A DNA stretch of 55,247 nucleotides from Variovorax boronicumulans NBRC 103145 (lineage in GTDB: Bacteria; Pseudomonadota; Gammaproteobacteria; Burkholderiales; Burkholderiaceae_C): assembly GCF_001591345.1 (NCBI RefSeq), contig NZ_BCUS01000035.1, positions 1 through 55,247 of the forward strand, read 5' to 3'. Position 1 is the stretch's first letter, and each line of letters begins with the position of its first letter. Positions 19,780 to 31,663 of this stretch are shown in pieces. Position numbers and translations under genes: made by a program. Below the pieces are notes generated by a model. The model had not been told where the DNA came from. It saw nothing but the letters and a program-made list of their open reading frames with translations, and searched no databases.

Positions 19780-20868
19780 GTGAAATCCTTTCTGCGCCAC
19801 CAACTCGAACGCTACGTCCAACGCCTGGGCGAGCTCGACTTCCTGCTCTCGCGCGAAGACATCATGAGCGACATGGCGCAGTACCGCACCATTTCGCGCG
19901 AGCACGCCGAGGTCACGCAGATCGCCGGCCGCTACGAGCGCTTCAAGCAGCGCGAGGCCGACATCGCGGGCGCCCAAGAGATGCTCGACGACCCCGACAT
20001 GGCCGAGATGGCTAAGGAAGAAATCGCCGGCGCCGAGGCCGAGCTGGTGCAGCTCGAGGACGAGCTGCAGCGCCTGCTGCTGCCCAAGGATCCCGACGAC
20101 GCGCGCAACGCCTTCATGGAAATCCGCGCCGGCACGGGCGGCGACGAGTCGGCGCTGTTCGCGGGCGACCTGCTGCGCATGTACACGCGCTACTGCGAGC
20201 GCGCCGGCTGGCGCTGCGAAGTGGTGAGCGAAAGCGAGAGCGAACTCGGCGGCTACAAGGAAGTGGTGATCCGCATCGTGGGCGACGACGTCTTCGGCCA
20301 CCTGCGCTTCGAGTCGGGCGGCCACCGCGTGCAGCGCGTGCCGGCCACCGAGACGCAGGGCCGCATCCACACCAGCGCCTGCACGGTCGCCGTGCTGGCC
20401 GAGCCCGACGAGACCGTGGCGGTGCAGATCAACCCGGCCGACCTGCGCATCGACACCTACCGCGCCAGCGGCGCGGGCGGCCAGCACATCAACAAGACCG
20501 ACTCGGCCGTGCGCATCACGCACATCCCGACCGGCATCGTGGCCGAGTGCCAGGACGATCGCAGCCAGCACCGCAACAAGGCCAAGGCGCTGCAGGTGCT
20601 GTCGGCGCGCATCCAGGAGAAGGAACGCAGCGAGCGCGCCGCCAAGGACGCCGCCATGCGCAAGGGCCTGATCGGCAGCGGCGACCGCTCGGACCGCATC
20701 CGCACCTACAACTTCCCGCAGGGTCGGCTCACCGACCACCGCATCAACCTCACGCTCTACAAGCTGCTGGCCATCATGGAAGGCGACCTGGGCGACGTGC
20801 TCGAGGCGCTGCGCGCCGCGCGCGAGGCCGAGCAGCTGGCCGAGCTGGAATCGAGCCTGCCGGCGTGA
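19780..20868 (+). CDS. prfA: Peptide chain release factor 1
   Basis: This 362-residue RF1 has the expected length. It contains the stop-codon recognition segment with PAT ([15 protein letters not shown]) and the catalytic GGQ in [14 protein letters not shown], whose Gln is methylated by PrmC, encoded next door. It releases peptides at UAA and UAG. The GTG at 19780 gives the standard N-terminus ([16 protein letters not shown]). An upstream in-frame ATG would add a 30-residue Arg/Pro-rich tail not seen in the family. Its stop overlaps the prmC ATG by one base (TGATG). Confidence 0.95.
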   Translation: MKSFLRHQLERYVQRLGELDFLLSREDIMSDMAQYRTISREHAEVTQIAGRYERFKQREADIAGAQEMLDDPDMAEMAKEEIAGAEAELVQLEDELQRLLLPKDPDDARNAFMEIRAGTGGDESALFAGDLLRMYTRYCERAGWRCEVVSESESELGGYKEVVIRIVGDDVFGHLRFESGGHRVQRVPATETQGRIHTSACTVAVLAEPDETVAVQINPADLRIDTYRASGAGGQHINKTDSAVRITHIPTGIVAECQDDRSQHRNKAKALQVLSARIQEKERSERAAKDAAMRKGLIGSGDRSDRIRTYNFPQGRLTDHRINLTLYKLLAIMEGDLGDVLEALRAAREAEQLAELESSLPA

Positions 20869-21725
20869 TGACCGAAGCCTCCGCACCCTCCACCGTCGCG
20901 CAGGCACTGGCCGCGGCCATGGCCCTGGGCATCGACCGCCTGGACGCCCAGCTGCTGCTGCTGCACGCGCTGGGCCGCCCCGTGAACGACCGCGCCTGGC
21001 TGCTCGCGCACGACACCGACCCGTTCCCCGGCGAGGCCTGGCCCACATTCGCGCGCCAGCTGTCGCGCCGCACGGCGGGCGAGCCGGTCGCCTACCTGCT
21101 GGGCGAGAAGGAATTCCACGGCCTGCAGCTGCAGGTCGACGCCCGCGTGCTGGTGCCGCGCCCCGACACCGAAACGCTGGTCGAGTGGGCTCTGGCCTGC
21201 CTTGCATCTCCGGACAGCCGCCCGGCCCCGCGCGTGCTCGACCTCGGCACGGGCAGCGGCGCGATCGCGCTGGCGCTGCAGCATGCACGGCTCGACGCGC
21301 AGGTCGACGCGGTCGACGCCAGCGCCGATGCGCTCGCAGTGGCCCGGGCCAACGCGCAGCGCCTGGGCCTGCCGGTGCGCTTCACCGAATCGAGCTGGCT
21401 CGACGGCGCGGCCGACGGCTACGCGGTCATCGCCAGCAATCCGCCGTACATCGCCGCCGGCGATCCGCACCTGCCCGCGCTGCGCCACGAGCCGACCCGC
21501 GCGCTGGTCGCCGGCGCCGACGGCTTGGACGACATCCGCCAGATCGTGCGCGACGCGCCCGCCCACCTGGCCGAAGGCGGCTGGCTGCTGCTGGAGCACG
21601 GCCACGACCAGGCCGAGGCCGTGCGCCAGTTGCTGGCCACCCGCGGCTTTGCCGAGGTGCAAAGCCGTGACGACCTCGCCGGCATCGCGCGCTGCTCCGG
21701 CGGCATCTGGCGCACGGTGAAATAA
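20868..21725 (+). CDS. prmC: Peptide chain release factor N5-glutamine methyltransferase
   Basis: This 285-residue protein has an N-terminal helical domain and a Rossmann-type SAM methyltransferase domain with VLDLGTGSGAIALAL and the NPPY catalytic motif (SNPPYIAAGDPHL near residue 190). It methylates the GGQ glutamine of release factors. The one-base overlap with prfA supports co-production of enzyme and substrate. The protein is full length. Confidence 0.95.
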   Translation: MTEASAPSTVAQALAAAMALGIDRLDAQLLLLHALGRPVNDRAWLLAHDTDPFPGEAWPTFARQLSRRTAGEPVAYLLGEKEFHGLQLQVDARVLVPRPDTETLVEWALACLASPDSRPAPRVLDLGTGSGAIALALQHARLDAQVDAVDASADALAVARANAQRLGLPVRFTESSWLDGAADGYAVIASNPPYIAAGDPHLPALRHEPTRALVAGADGLDDIRQIVRDAPAHLAEGGWLLLEHGHDQAEAVRQLLATRGFAEVQSRDDLAGIARCSGGIWRTVK

Positions 21726-21757
21726 TCCCCCCAGCCCACTTTTCTTCAGGAGTCCCC

Positions 21758-22087
21758 ATGTCCGACGCTCAACAACGCATCGACGACCTCGTCAAGTCCA
21801 ACGAACTCGTGCTCTTCATGAAGGGCAACGCCAGCTTCCCGATGTGCGGTTTCTCGGGCCGCGCCATCCAGATCCTCAAGGCCGTGGGCGTCGACACCAA
21901 GACGCTCAAGACCGTCAACGTGCTCGAGGACGACGGCATCCGCCAGGGCATCAAGGAATACAGCAACTGGCCCACCATCCCCCAGCTCTACGTGAAGGGC
22001 GAATTCGTGGGCGGCTCGGACATCATGATGGAGATGTACGAGTCGGGCGAGCTGCAGCAGGTGATCGGCGGCGGCGCGTCCGCCTGA
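21758..22087 (+). CDS. grxD: Monothiol glutaredoxin (Grx4 type)
   Basis: This 109-residue glutaredoxin has the monothiol active site CGFS (C30) in FPMCGFSGRAIQIL, plus the glutathione-binding TVNVLEDDGIRQGIK and IPQLYVKGEFVGG segments. Grx4-type proteins bind a bridging 2Fe-2S cluster with glutathione and take part in Fe-S trafficking. The ATG at 21758 follows AGGAG at 21748-21752. It lies 32 bp downstream of prmC and is probably in the same operon. Confidence 0.95.
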   Translation: MSDAQQRIDDLVKSNELVLFMKGNASFPMCGFSGRAIQILKAVGVDTKTLKTVNVLEDDGIRQGIKEYSNWPTIPQLYVKGEFVGGSDIMMEMYESGELQQVIGGGASA

Positions 22088-22179
22088 GCCTTCCGCTCCC
22101 CGTTTGACGGGCGCCGCGCCCCGCGCGCGCCCGAACCCGGTGCCAGTCATGGCACCATGGCGGTCTACGACGTGCCGCC

Positions 22180-23499
22180 ATGACCCTCACCCAAAGCCTG
22201 CTCATCATCGCGCTGCTGATCGCGATGAGCGCCTTCTTCTCCCTCGCCGAAATCTGCCTGGCCGCCTCGCGCCGCCTGCGTCTGCGCCAGATGGCCGACG
22301 AGGGCGATCCGCGCGCGGAAAAGGTGCTGCGCGTGCAGGAGCAGCCGGGCCACTACTTCACCGTGGTGCAGATCGGCCTGAACGCGGTGGCGATCCTCGG
22401 CGGCGTGGTGGGCGAAGGCTCGCTGAGCCCGTATTTCGCCCGCTTCTTCGAGAACTGGCTCAGCGTGGAGGTGGCGGCCAACATCGCCTTCCTGTGCTCG
22501 TTCGTGATCGTGATCGCGGTGTTCCTGGTGTTCGCCGACCTGTTCCCCAAGCGCCTGGGCATGAGCGCGCCCGAGCGGCTTGCGGTGCGCATCGTCGGCC
22601 CGATGCTGCTGCTGATCACCGCCTTCAAGCCGCTGGTGTGGTTCTTCACGCGCGCGACCGACCTGCTGTTCAAGGTGCTGGGCATGCCGATGGCGCGCGA
22701 CGACAAGATCACCTCGGCCGACATCCTGGCCATGACCGAGGCCGGCGCGCAGGCCGGCGTGCTGGCGGCGCGAGAGCAGCAGGTGATCGCCAACGTGTTC
22801 GAGCTGGACACGCGCCTCGTCAGCAGCGTGATGACGGCGCGCGAGAGCATCGCCTGGTTCTTGCACGACGACCCCGAGTCGGTGCTGCGCGCGCGCATCG
22901 TGGCCGAGCCCTATTCCGCCTACCCGGTGTGCGACGGCGACATCGACCACGTGCTGGGCTACGTGGACGCCAAGGACATGTTCCAGCGCGTGCTCAGCGG
23001 CCAGCCGCTGGCCTTCGACCAGGGCCTGACGCTGCACAAGGCGCTGGTGATTCCCGACCGGCTCTCGCTCACCGAGGTGCTCGAGCAGTTCCAGCAGGCG
23101 CACGAAGACTTCGCGATCATCGTCAACGAGTACAGCCTGGTGGTGGGCGTGATCACGCTCAACGACGTGATGAGCACGGTGATGGGCGACCTGGTGTCGA
23201 CCTCGACGCCTGAAGAAGAGCAGATCGTGAAGCGCGACGAGAACTCGTGGCTGATCGACGGCATCACGCCCATCCAGGACGTGCAGCGCGCGCTGCACAT
23301 CGACGAGTTGCCGCATGCCGAGGAATACGAGACGTTGGCGGGCTTCCTGATGGTGATGCTGCGCCGCGTGCCCAAGCGCACGGACAGCGTGACCTGGGGC
23401 GGCTACACCTTCGAGGTGATGGACGTCGACAGCTACCGCATCGACCAGGTGATGGTCACCAAGGGCTCGGCGACCGCCAAGGCCGTGGTCGCCGACTGA
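22180..23499 (+). CDS. Hemolysin/CorC-HlyC family membrane protein (CNNM + CBS pair + CorC_HlyC domain)
   Basis: This 439-residue inner-membrane protein has an N-terminal CNNM (DUF21) domain with four hydrophobic segments (about 1-200). Two cytoplasmic CBS domains follow (about 215-340, with VMTARESIAWF and DFAIIVNEYSLVVGVITLND), then a C-terminal CorC_HlyC domain (about 360-435). Relatives are linked to Mg2+/Co2+ resistance or Na+-dependent Mg2+ export. The hemolysin name is historical. The ATG at 22180 has no strong Shine-Dalgarno. It ends 10 bp from the convergent transglycosylase gene. Confidence 0.92.
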   Translation: MTLTQSLLIIALLIAMSAFFSLAEICLAASRRLRLRQMADEGDPRAEKVLRVQEQPGHYFTVVQIGLNAVAILGGVVGEGSLSPYFARFFENWLSVEVAANIAFLCSFVIVIAVFLVFADLFPKRLGMSAPERLAVRIVGPMLLLITAFKPLVWFFTRATDLLFKVLGMPMARDDKITSADILAMTEAGAQAGVLAAREQQVIANVFELDTRLVSSVMTARESIAWFLHDDPESVLRARIVAEPYSAYPVCDGDIDHVLGYVDAKDMFQRVLSGQPLAFDQGLTLHKALVIPDRLSLTEVLEQFQQAHEDFAIIVNEYSLVVGVITLNDVMSTVMGDLVSTSTPEEEQIVKRDENSWLIDGITPIQDVQRALHIDELPHAEEYETLAGFLMVMLRRVPKRTDSVTWGGYTFEVMDVDSYRIDQVMVTKGSATAKAVVAD

Positions 23500-23509
23500 G
23501 CGACGACCT

Positions 23510-24162
23510 TCAGGCCGCCGAGCGGTCCCTGTCGACGTAAGCCCAGAGCCGCTGGTTCGCGAACACCGCGTTCGGGTACGGCGCACGGCCCCGGCTGCCG
23601 TTGTAGCGGCCCAGCGTCATGAACAGGTCGCCCTTCTCACGGTCGAGGTAGTGGCGCAGGATCACGCAGCCGAAACGCAGGTTGGTCTGCATGTGGAACA
23701 GCTTGGCCGAATCGCTGTCGCCGATCACGCGGGTCCAGAACGGCATCACCTGCATGTAGCCGCGCGCGCCCGCACTGGAGACCGCGAACTTGCGGAAGTT
23801 GCTCTCGACCTGGATCAGGCCCAGCACCAGGCTCACGTCGAGCCCCGAGCGCTTGGCCTCGTACCAGACGGTCTGCAGGAACTCGATGCGCGTGGCCGGG
23901 TCGGCGACCTTCTTGCGCAGGCGCTCGCTCATCTCGCCGAGCCACCGCAGGTACGCGAGGCGGGCCTCGGTGTCAGCGAACTGCGGCACCGGCGGCGCCT
24001 TGTTGTGGATGGCCGAGCTCAACGCGGTGCGCACCGAGTCGATCAGCGGCTCTTCGATCTGCGCGCCGGCCCAGGCCACCTGGGGCAGCGCCAGCGTCGT
24101 CAGGGCGCCTGCCGCAACGCTGCCCAGCAGGCAGCTGCGTCGCGAAAGGCCCCCCGCCACGC

Positions 24163-24166
<4 letters not shown>
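23510..24166 (-). CDS. Lytic transglycosylase (SLT domain), exported
   Basis: This 218-residue protein starts with a signal containing twin arginines ([20 protein letters not shown]), which could use Tat, ending near AWAGA. The SLT catalytic domain spans about 90-205. The catalytic Glu lies in [13 protein letters not shown], followed by [13 protein letters not shown] and later [13 protein letters not shown]. It cleaves peptidoglycan glycan strands to 1,6-anhydro-muropeptides. The ATG (24164-24166) overlaps the proS TGA by 4 nt. That pairing is probably operon compaction and not a functional link. Confidence 0.92.
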
Positions 24167-25908
<1,742 letters not shown>

Positions 25909-25986
25909 CGGGATCGCGCAGGTGGGTTCGAAGTGAGGAGGGAGACAGGCACCCCGGAGAGACCCTGAGAGCCCGGAACCGGTCGC

Positions 25987-26014
25987 TTGCCGAGTGCAAC
26001 CCGGCATGCATAAT
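25987..26014 (+). promoter_or_regulatory. Candidate sigma-70 promoter for rppH
   Basis: TTGCCG (25987-25992), a 16-bp spacer, then CATAAT (26009-26014). This predicts transcription start near 26021, about 23 nt before the rppH ATG, with GGGG (26033-26036) as Shine-Dalgarno. Confidence 0.55.
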
Positions 26015-26043
26015 CGACTCAGTTCAAAAATTGGGGTTTGATT

Positions 26044-26712
26044 ATGCTCGACCGGGACGGCTTCAGGCCCAACGTCGGCATCATCCTGCTCAACCAGAGA
26101 AACCAGGTTTTCTGGGGCAAGCGCATACGCACGCATTCCTGGCAGTTTCCGCAAGGCGGCATCGACCGTGGCGAAAGTCCCGAGCAAGCCATGTTCCGGG
26201 AACTGCACGAGGAAGTCGGGCTCCACCCGGAGCATGTGCGCATCGTGGCCCGTACCCGCGACTGGTTGCGCTACGAGGTGCCGGATCGGTTCATCCGCCG
26301 TGACGCACGGGGCCACTACAAAGGCCAGAAGCAGATCTGGTATCTGCTGCAACTTGTCGGCCACGACTGGGATCTCAACCTGCGTGCCACCGACCATCCC
26401 GAATTCGACGCCTGGCGCTGGCATGACTACTGGGTCCCGCTCGACGTGGTCGTCGAGTTCAAGCGCGGCGTCTACGAGATGGCGCTTACCGAGCTTGCTC
26501 GCTACCTGCCCCGGCAGGATTTCCGCAACCGCTTCCTGCGCAGCAATGTGCGCGCCCGAGAATTCGAGCGCCACACGCTGGACCATGGAGCCCCCGCGGG
26601 CCTCGACCTGCCGCCCGGCGGCAGCTTCGACCCGCATCCCGACATTCCTTCTGCGAGCGATGAACCTCCTCCCAAGAACAGCGCGCCCTCTTCTTTCCCG
26701 ACGCCACGCTGA
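26044..26712 (+). CDS. rppH: RNA pyrophosphohydrolase (Nudix)
   Basis: This 222-residue Nudix hydrolase begins [17 protein letters not shown], the typical RppH N-terminus. The Nudix box starts at [12 protein letters not shown] and ends RELHEEVGL (residues about 38-60). It removes pyrophosphate from the 5' end of mRNA and so triggers decay. The catalytic domain ends near residue 165. The remaining C-terminal tail is Pro/Ser-rich and longer than in E. coli RppH (176 residues). The last 53 bp overlap the start of the CNP1-like gene in another frame. Confidence 0.93.
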   Translation: MLDRDGFRPNVGIILLNQRNQVFWGKRIRTHSWQFPQGGIDRGESPEQAMFRELHEEVGLHPEHVRIVARTRDWLRYEVPDRFIRRDARGHYKGQKQIWYLLQLVGHDWDLNLRATDHPEFDAWRWHDYWVPLDVVVEFKRGVYEMALTELARYLPRQDFRNRFLRSNVRAREFERHTLDHGAPAGLDLPPGGSFDPHPDIPSASDEPPPKNSAPSSFPTPR

Positions 26713-27253
26713 GCGTGCGCTCGTCATCGCCTGCGTCGGCCTGTTGGCCGCCTGCGCCTCCCGCGGCTACGACACCGACAACCCCGACTGGGCCCAGGCC
26801 GGCATGCCACCGGCGCCCAAGAGCACCGAGCAGGACAAGGAGTGGGAAGAAACCGCGGTGCCGCCGCCGCCCGCCTTCAGTGAAAGCCGTCTGCTGCCGA
26901 TCGCGATGCCGCCCTACATGACGCTGAAGTTCGGCGTCGATCCGAACACCATCGCCATCACGAAGGACGGCATCGTGCGCTACGTGGTGGTGGCACAGAA
27001 CCGGGCCGGCGGTGCCGTCAACGCGTTCTATGAAGGCGTGCGCTGCTCGACGGCGGAGATGAAGAGCTATGCCCGCTACAACAACGGCGCCTGGCAGGAA
27101 ACGAAGTCGCCCGAGTGGAAGCGCGTGAGGGACATGAACTCCAGCTACGTGCCGGCGCTGGCGTCGCAGGGCCTGTGCCGGGGCAACGCGCCGCGCAGCT
27201 CGGTCAACGAGATGGTGCAGAACATCCGCAACCCGCTGCGCGAACTGCCCTGA
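26660..27253 (+). CDS. CNP1-like family lipoprotein
   Basis: This 197-residue protein starts at the ATG at 26660, inside the 3' end of rppH (53-bp overlap). It has an N-terminal signal with lipobox LLAACAS, so it is probably lipid-anchored at C34 in the periplasm. The body (about 65-195) matches the CNP1-like domain pattern ([28 protein letters not shown] and [12 protein letters not shown]). The function of the family is unknown. It is known mainly from betaproteobacteria, often next to rppH or proB as here. The gene is convergent with proB. Confidence 0.85.
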   Translation: MNLLPRTARPLLSRRHAERALVIACVGLLAACASRGYDTDNPDWAQAGMPPAPKSTEQDKEWEETAVPPPPAFSESRLLPIAMPPYMTLKFGVDPNTIAITKDGIVRYVVVAQNRAGGAVNAFYEGVRCSTAEMKSYARYNNGAWQETKSPEWKRVRDMNSSYVPALASQGLCRGNAPRSSVNEMVQNIRNPLRELP

Positions 27254-27259
27254 AGCAGC

Positions 27260-27280
27260 GGCGGGGCACGGCGCCCCGCC
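27260..27280. terminator. GC-rich hairpin between convergent CNP1-like gene and proB
   Basis: GGCGGGGC (27260-27267) and GCCCCGCC (27273-27280) form a perfect 8-bp stem with a 5-nt loop in the 37 bp between two convergent genes. Neither side has a U-run. It may stall transcription from both directions or protect 3' ends. Confidence 0.5.
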
Positions 27281-27290
27281 CTGGCGGCGA

Positions 27291-28430
27291 TCAACCGGGC
27301 ATCAGCACCATGTTGTCGCGGTGCACCATCTCCGGCTCGGCCGCGTAGCCCAGCAGCCGCTCGAACTCGGCCGAAGGCTTGCGGCACAGCAGCCGGGCCT
27401 CCACGCTCGAATAGTTGGCCAGCCCGCGGGCCAGCTCGACGCCGTCGACGTCGCGCACCGCGATCACGTCGCCGCGCGAGAACTCACCCGACACGCCCGT
27501 CATGCCGATCGGCAGCAGGCTCTTGCCTTCGCCGCGCACCTTCGCAGCCGCACCGGCGTCGACGATGACGGCACCACGCAACTGTAGGTGATCGGCCATC
27601 CAGCGCTTGCGCGCCTGGTGCTTGGCGGTCTGCGCTACCAACAGCGTGCCGATCGATTCGCCACGCGTGAGCCGCAGCAGCGCGTCAGCTTCGCGCCCCC
27701 AGGCGATGACCGTGGAAGCGCCGGAACCCGCCGCGCGCTTGGCCGCGAGGATCTTGGTGATCATGCCGCCGCGCCCGATGCTCGAGCCGGCGCCGCCCGC
27801 CATGGCTTCGAGCGCCGGATCGCCCGCGGCGGCCTCGTGCACGAATTTCGCGTCGGGGTCCTTGCGCGGGTCGGCCGTGTACAGGCCCTTCTGGTCGGTC
27901 AGGATGATCAGGGCATCGGCTTCGACCAGGTTGGCGACCAGGGCGCCGAGCGTGTCGTTGTCGCCGAACTTGATCTCGTCGTTGACCACCGTGTCGTTCT
28001 CGTTGATCACCGGCACCACGCCCAGGCGCAGCAGCGTGACCAGGGTCGAGCGGGCATTGAGGTAGCGCTCGCGGTCCGCGAGGTCGGCATGCGTGAGCAG
28101 CACCTGCGCGCTGCCGATCTGGTTCTCGCGCAGCTTGGTCTCGTACATCTGGGCCAGGCCCATCTGCCCGACGGCCGCCGCAGCCTGAAGCTCGTGCACT
28201 TCGTGCGGACGGGTCTTCCAACCCAGGCGCTTCATGCCTTCGGCGATCGCGCCGCTCGACACCATGACCACTTCGCGCCCGTCGCGCACCAGCTCAGCCA
28301 GTTGCCGGCACCACTCGCCGATGGCGCCTTCATCGAGGCCGCGCCCCTCGTTGGTCACGAGGCTGGAGCCCACCTTGACGACGATACGGCGGGCATCCCG
28401 CAAGGCAGTGGAACCGGAATTCGAGGTCAT
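27291..28430 (-). CDS. proB: Glutamate 5-kinase
   Basis: This 379-residue enzyme has an amino-acid-kinase domain ([15 protein letters not shown] at the N-terminus, [19 protein letters not shown] with the substrate-binding residues, [14 protein letters not shown]) and a C-terminal PUA domain (about 285-370). It phosphorylates glutamate to gamma-glutamyl phosphate in proline synthesis and is normally feedback-inhibited by proline. It starts with the ATG at 28430, 80 bp downstream of obgE. The obgE-proB order is common in betaproteobacteria. Confidence 0.95.
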   Translation of the reverse strand: MTSNSGSTALRDARRIVVKVGSSLVTNEGRGLDEGAIGEWCRQLAELVRDGREVVMVSSGAIAEGMKRLGWKTRPHEVHELQAAAAVGQMGLAQMYETKLRENQIGSAQVLLTHADLADRERYLNARSTLVTLLRLGVVPVINENDTVVNDEIKFGDNDTLGALVANLVEADALIILTDQKGLYTADPRKDPDAKFVHEAAAGDPALEAMAGGAGSSIGRGGMITKILAAKRAAGSGASTVIAWGREADALLRLTRGESIGTLLVAQTAKHQARKRWMADHLQLRGAVIVDAGAAAKVRGEGKSLLPIGMTGVSGEFSRGDVIAVRDVDGVELARGLANYSSVEARLLCRKPSAEFERLLGYAAEPEMVHRDNMVLMPG

Positions 28431-28510
28431 GAAGAAAGAAGGCGTGTTTCAGGAATGCAGCCTGCGCTGCTTGCTATCCATTTTGCAGCACCGAAGGTGC
28501 CGCGACGCCC

Positions 28511-29599
<1,089 letters not shown>

Positions 29600-29603
29600 T
29601 TAC

Positions 29604-29631
29604 AAATGAAGAAGCCCCGGCAATGCGGGGC
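29604..29631 (-). terminator. Attenuator-like hairpin between rpmA and obgE
   Basis: On the minus strand a 6-bp stem (GCCCCG/CGGGGC, 29614-29619 with 29626-29631) with a 6-nt loop is followed by TTCTTCATTT. It lies within the ribosomal protein/GTPase operon and could lower obgE expression relative to rplU-rpmA. Confidence 0.55.
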
Positions 29632-29659
29632 CTCGGAAAGATCGAAGTGACTGCGGGGC

Positions 29660-29920
29660 TTAGGCCGCGGGCGTCACGTTGACCATGTGCTTGTTCAGCG
29701 CACCCTTGTGACCGAACGACACGTGGCCGTCGACCAGGGCGAAGAGCGTGTGGTCCTTGCCCACGCCGACGTTCACGCCGGGGTGGAACTGGGTGCCGCG
29801 CTGGCGCACGATGATCGAGCCTGCGCTGATCAGTTCGCCGCCGAAGGCCTTCACGCCGAGCATCTTGGGCTTGGAATCGCGCCCGTTTCGCGTGGAGCCG
29901 CCGCCTTTTTTCTGTGCCAT
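29660..29920 (-). CDS. rpmA: 50S ribosomal protein L27
   Basis: This 86-residue protein starts [16 protein letters not shown], the conserved L27 N-terminus that reaches towards the peptidyl-transferase centre. It includes [16 protein letters not shown] and [12 protein letters not shown]. The length is as expected. The ATG at 29920 is 12 bp after the rplU stop and is preceded by GGAGCAG. Confidence 0.97.
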   Translation of the reverse strand: MAQKKGGGSTRNGRDSKPKMLGVKAFGGELISAGSIIVRQRGTQFHPGVNVGVGKDHTLFALVDGHVSFGHKGALNKHMVNVTPAA

Positions 29921-29932
29921 GGAATCTGCTCC

Positions 29933-30244
29933 TTAGCCGGCGATCGCGCCGATTTGCAGTTCGGTGAACTGCTGGCGATGGCCTTGACGTTTTTGATAGT
30001 GCTTGCGACGGCGCATCTTGAAGATGCGAACCTTGTCGTGCAGGCCGTGCGACAGCACCGTGACTGTCACCGTTGCGCCGGACACCAGGGGCGTGCCAAC
30101 CTTGATTTCAGCGCCGTTTCCGACAGCCAGAACCTGGTCGATCACGATTTCCTGGCCTACGTCCGCAGCAATCTGTTCTACTTTAATTTTCTCGCCGGAA
30201 GCAACGCGATACTGCTTGCCGCCGGTTTTTATGACCGCGTACAT
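29933..30244 (-). CDS. rplU: 50S ribosomal protein L21
   Basis: This 103-residue protein has the L21 N-terminus [20 protein letters not shown] and C-terminal [16 protein letters not shown], which binds 23S rRNA. Its length is normal. The ATG at 30244 follows AAGAGG (30249-30254, minus strand). It is the first gene of the rplU-rpmA-obgE group. Confidence 0.97.
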   Translation of the reverse strand: MYAVIKTGGKQYRVASGEKIKVEQIAADVGQEIVIDQVLAVGNGAEIKVGTPLVSGATVTVTVLSHGLHDKVRIFKMRRRKHYQKRQGHRQQFTELQIGAIAG

Positions 30245-30293
30245 GTAAACCTCTTAAAAATGAGTCTCCGCAGCGAATTCCGCAGAGCCCAAG

Positions 30294-30299
30294 ATTATA
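30294..30299 (-). promoter_or_regulatory. -10 box of the rplU operon
   Basis: A perfect minus-strand TATAAT occupies 30299-30294, about 50 nt upstream of the rplU ATG. The -35 hexamer at 17 bp is weak (TGGTGA). The leader between the predicted start and ATG is about 40 nt. Confidence 0.55.
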
Positions 30300-30363
30300 G
30301 CGCGGTTTGCGAACACTCACCACCCCGACGTTGAGACGCTCCAGGGAATCGTGCACGGCTCCC

Positions 30364-30369
30364 TATAAT
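30364..30369 (+). promoter_or_regulatory. -10 box of ispB
   Basis: TATAAT at 30364-30369 reads into ispB, predicting a start near 30376. No good -35 is seen at 16-18 bp. It lies downstream of the in-frame ATG at 30307, which argues that the true ispB start is later. Confidence 0.5.
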
Positions 30370-30426
30370 TCGCGCGTTCCGGCCTCCAGGGCCGCCCTCA
30401 TCCTCGCAGCGCCCCGCGCCTTCGCT

Positions 30427-31419
30427 TTGCCAGTTCCCGCCGCCGACACCTCCCCCACCGCCACCGTGCTGGACCTGATTGCCGGCGACATGGTCGAAGT
30501 CGACCGTGTGATCGCCCAACGCCTCAATACCGGCGTTCCGCTGGTCAGCCAGGTTTCGCAATACATCATCTCCGCCGGCGGCAAGCGGCTGCGGCCGGCG
30601 CTGCTGCTGCTCATGGCAGGCGCGCTCGGCTACACGGGCGACCAGCGCTTCAACCTGGCGGCCGTGGTGGAGTTCATCCACACCGCGACCCTGCTGCACG
30701 ACGACGTGGTCGACGAATCGACCCTGCGCCGCGGCCGCGCCACCGCCAACGAATCCTTCGGCAACCCCGCCAGCGTGCTGGTGGGCGACTTCCTGTATTC
30801 ACGCGCCTTCCAGATGATGTTGGATGCAAACAACATGCGCATCATGCAGATCCTGGCCGAGGCGACCAACGTGATCGCGGAAGGCGAAGTACTGCAACTG
30901 ATGAACATGCACGACGCCTCGCTGGACGAAGCGGCGTACCTGCGCGTGATCCGCTCCAAGACCGCCAAGCTCTTCGAGGCGAGCACCCGGCTGGCGGCCG
31001 TGCTGGCCGGCACGACGCCCGAAGTCGAAGAAGCCTGCGCCACCTACGGACAGGCGTTGGGCACGGCCTTCCAGGTGATCGACGATGTGCTCGACTACGC
31101 AGGCGATGCCCAGGAAACCGGAAAGAACGTCGGCGATGACCTGCGCGAAGGCAAGACCACCTTGCCGCTGATCTTTGCCATGCAGCGTGGCACCCCCGAA
31201 CAGAGCGCCTTGGTGCGTGCCGCCATCGAGGCCGGCGACACCGCGCAGCTGGGGAAAATCGTCGAGATCGTTCGCGAAACCGGCGCGCTGGAAGCCTCGC
31301 GCGCAGCCGCTGCAGCAGAGGCCGAACGCGCAATTCATGCATTGCGCGACCTTCCGTCGAATTTGCACGCTTCAGGTTTGCTACAATTAGCGGCTCAGTT
31401 GCTTGAGCGACGTGCCTGA
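30427..31419 (+). CDS. ispB: Polyprenyl (octaprenyl-type) diphosphate synthase
   Basis: This trans-prenyltransferase of about 330 residues has both aspartate-rich motifs, DDVVD in LLHDDVVDEST and DDVLD in VIDDVLDYAGDA, plus GGKRLRPALLLL. It builds the ubiquinone side chain from isopentenyl diphosphate. The start is uncertain. The ATG at 30307 lies upstream of the probable -10 box. I use the TTG at 30427 because it leaves an N-terminus of normal length before the conserved AGDMVEVDRVIAQRL. The ATG at 30490 is the alternative. It is divergent from rplU, as in many proteobacteria. Confidence 0.88.
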   Translation: MPVPAADTSPTATVLDLIAGDMVEVDRVIAQRLNTGVPLVSQVSQYIISAGGKRLRPALLLLMAGALGYTGDQRFNLAAVVEFIHTATLLHDDVVDESTLRRGRATANESFGNPASVLVGDFLYSRAFQMMLDANNMRIMQILAEATNVIAEGEVLQLMNMHDASLDEAAYLRVIRSKTAKLFEASTRLAAVLAGTTPEVEEACATYGQALGTAFQVIDDVLDYAGDAQETGKNVGDDLREGKTTLPLIFAMQRGTPEQSALVRAAIEAGDTAQLGKIVEIVRETGALEASRAAAAAEAERAIHALRDLPSNLHASGLLQLAAQLLERRA

Positions 31420-31471
31420 AACACCTCCACAGAGTTGGCATCTAGGACGAGTTCTTTTTCTTGCAACCAAT

Positions 31472-31548
31472 CGGGGTGTAGCTTAGCCTGGTAGAGCGCT
31501 ACGTTCGGGACGTAGAGGCCGGAGGTTCGAATCCTCTCACCCCGACCA
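31472..31548 (+). tRNA. tRNA-Pro, anticodon CGG
   Basis: This 77-nt cloverleaf has acceptor stem CGGGGTG/CACCCCG and D arm GCTT/GAGC. Its anticodon stem CTACG/CGTAG has loop TTCGGGA, giving anticodon CGG (reads CCG). The T arm contains TTCGAAT, and CCA is encoded. It sits 52 bp after ispB and 115 bp before pilB. Confidence 0.96.
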
Positions 31549-31581
31549 GTTTTTCTCGACTGGTCCAGTTAATGTCAGCCC

Positions 31582-31610
31582 CTGTTGCTGTGTAACGATT
31601 TACAGCACAG
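31582..31610. other. Imperfect hairpin between tRNA-Pro and pilB
   Basis: CTGT-GCTG-TAA pairs with TTA-CAGC-ACAG around a CGAT loop, with small bulges. It could form the 3' end of the tRNA transcript or an operator in front of pilB. No U-run follows. A separate repeat, GTGAA-N7-TTCAC, lies at 31629-31645, just before the pilB start. Confidence 0.4.
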
Positions 31611-31663
31611 GCGTGTTCAGCGATGATCGTGAAGCACTTTTTCACATCTTTTGCATTCGCTGA

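Noticed and set aside
18403..21288. A 961-codon minus-strand frame antisense to hemA-prfA-prmC
   Set aside because: It is a GC-driven shadow frame. All three plus-strand genes carry catalytic motifs.
31629..31658. Sigma-54 promoter upstream of pilB
   Set aside because: A TTTTGCA resembles the -12 element, but no GG is found 10 bp upstream.
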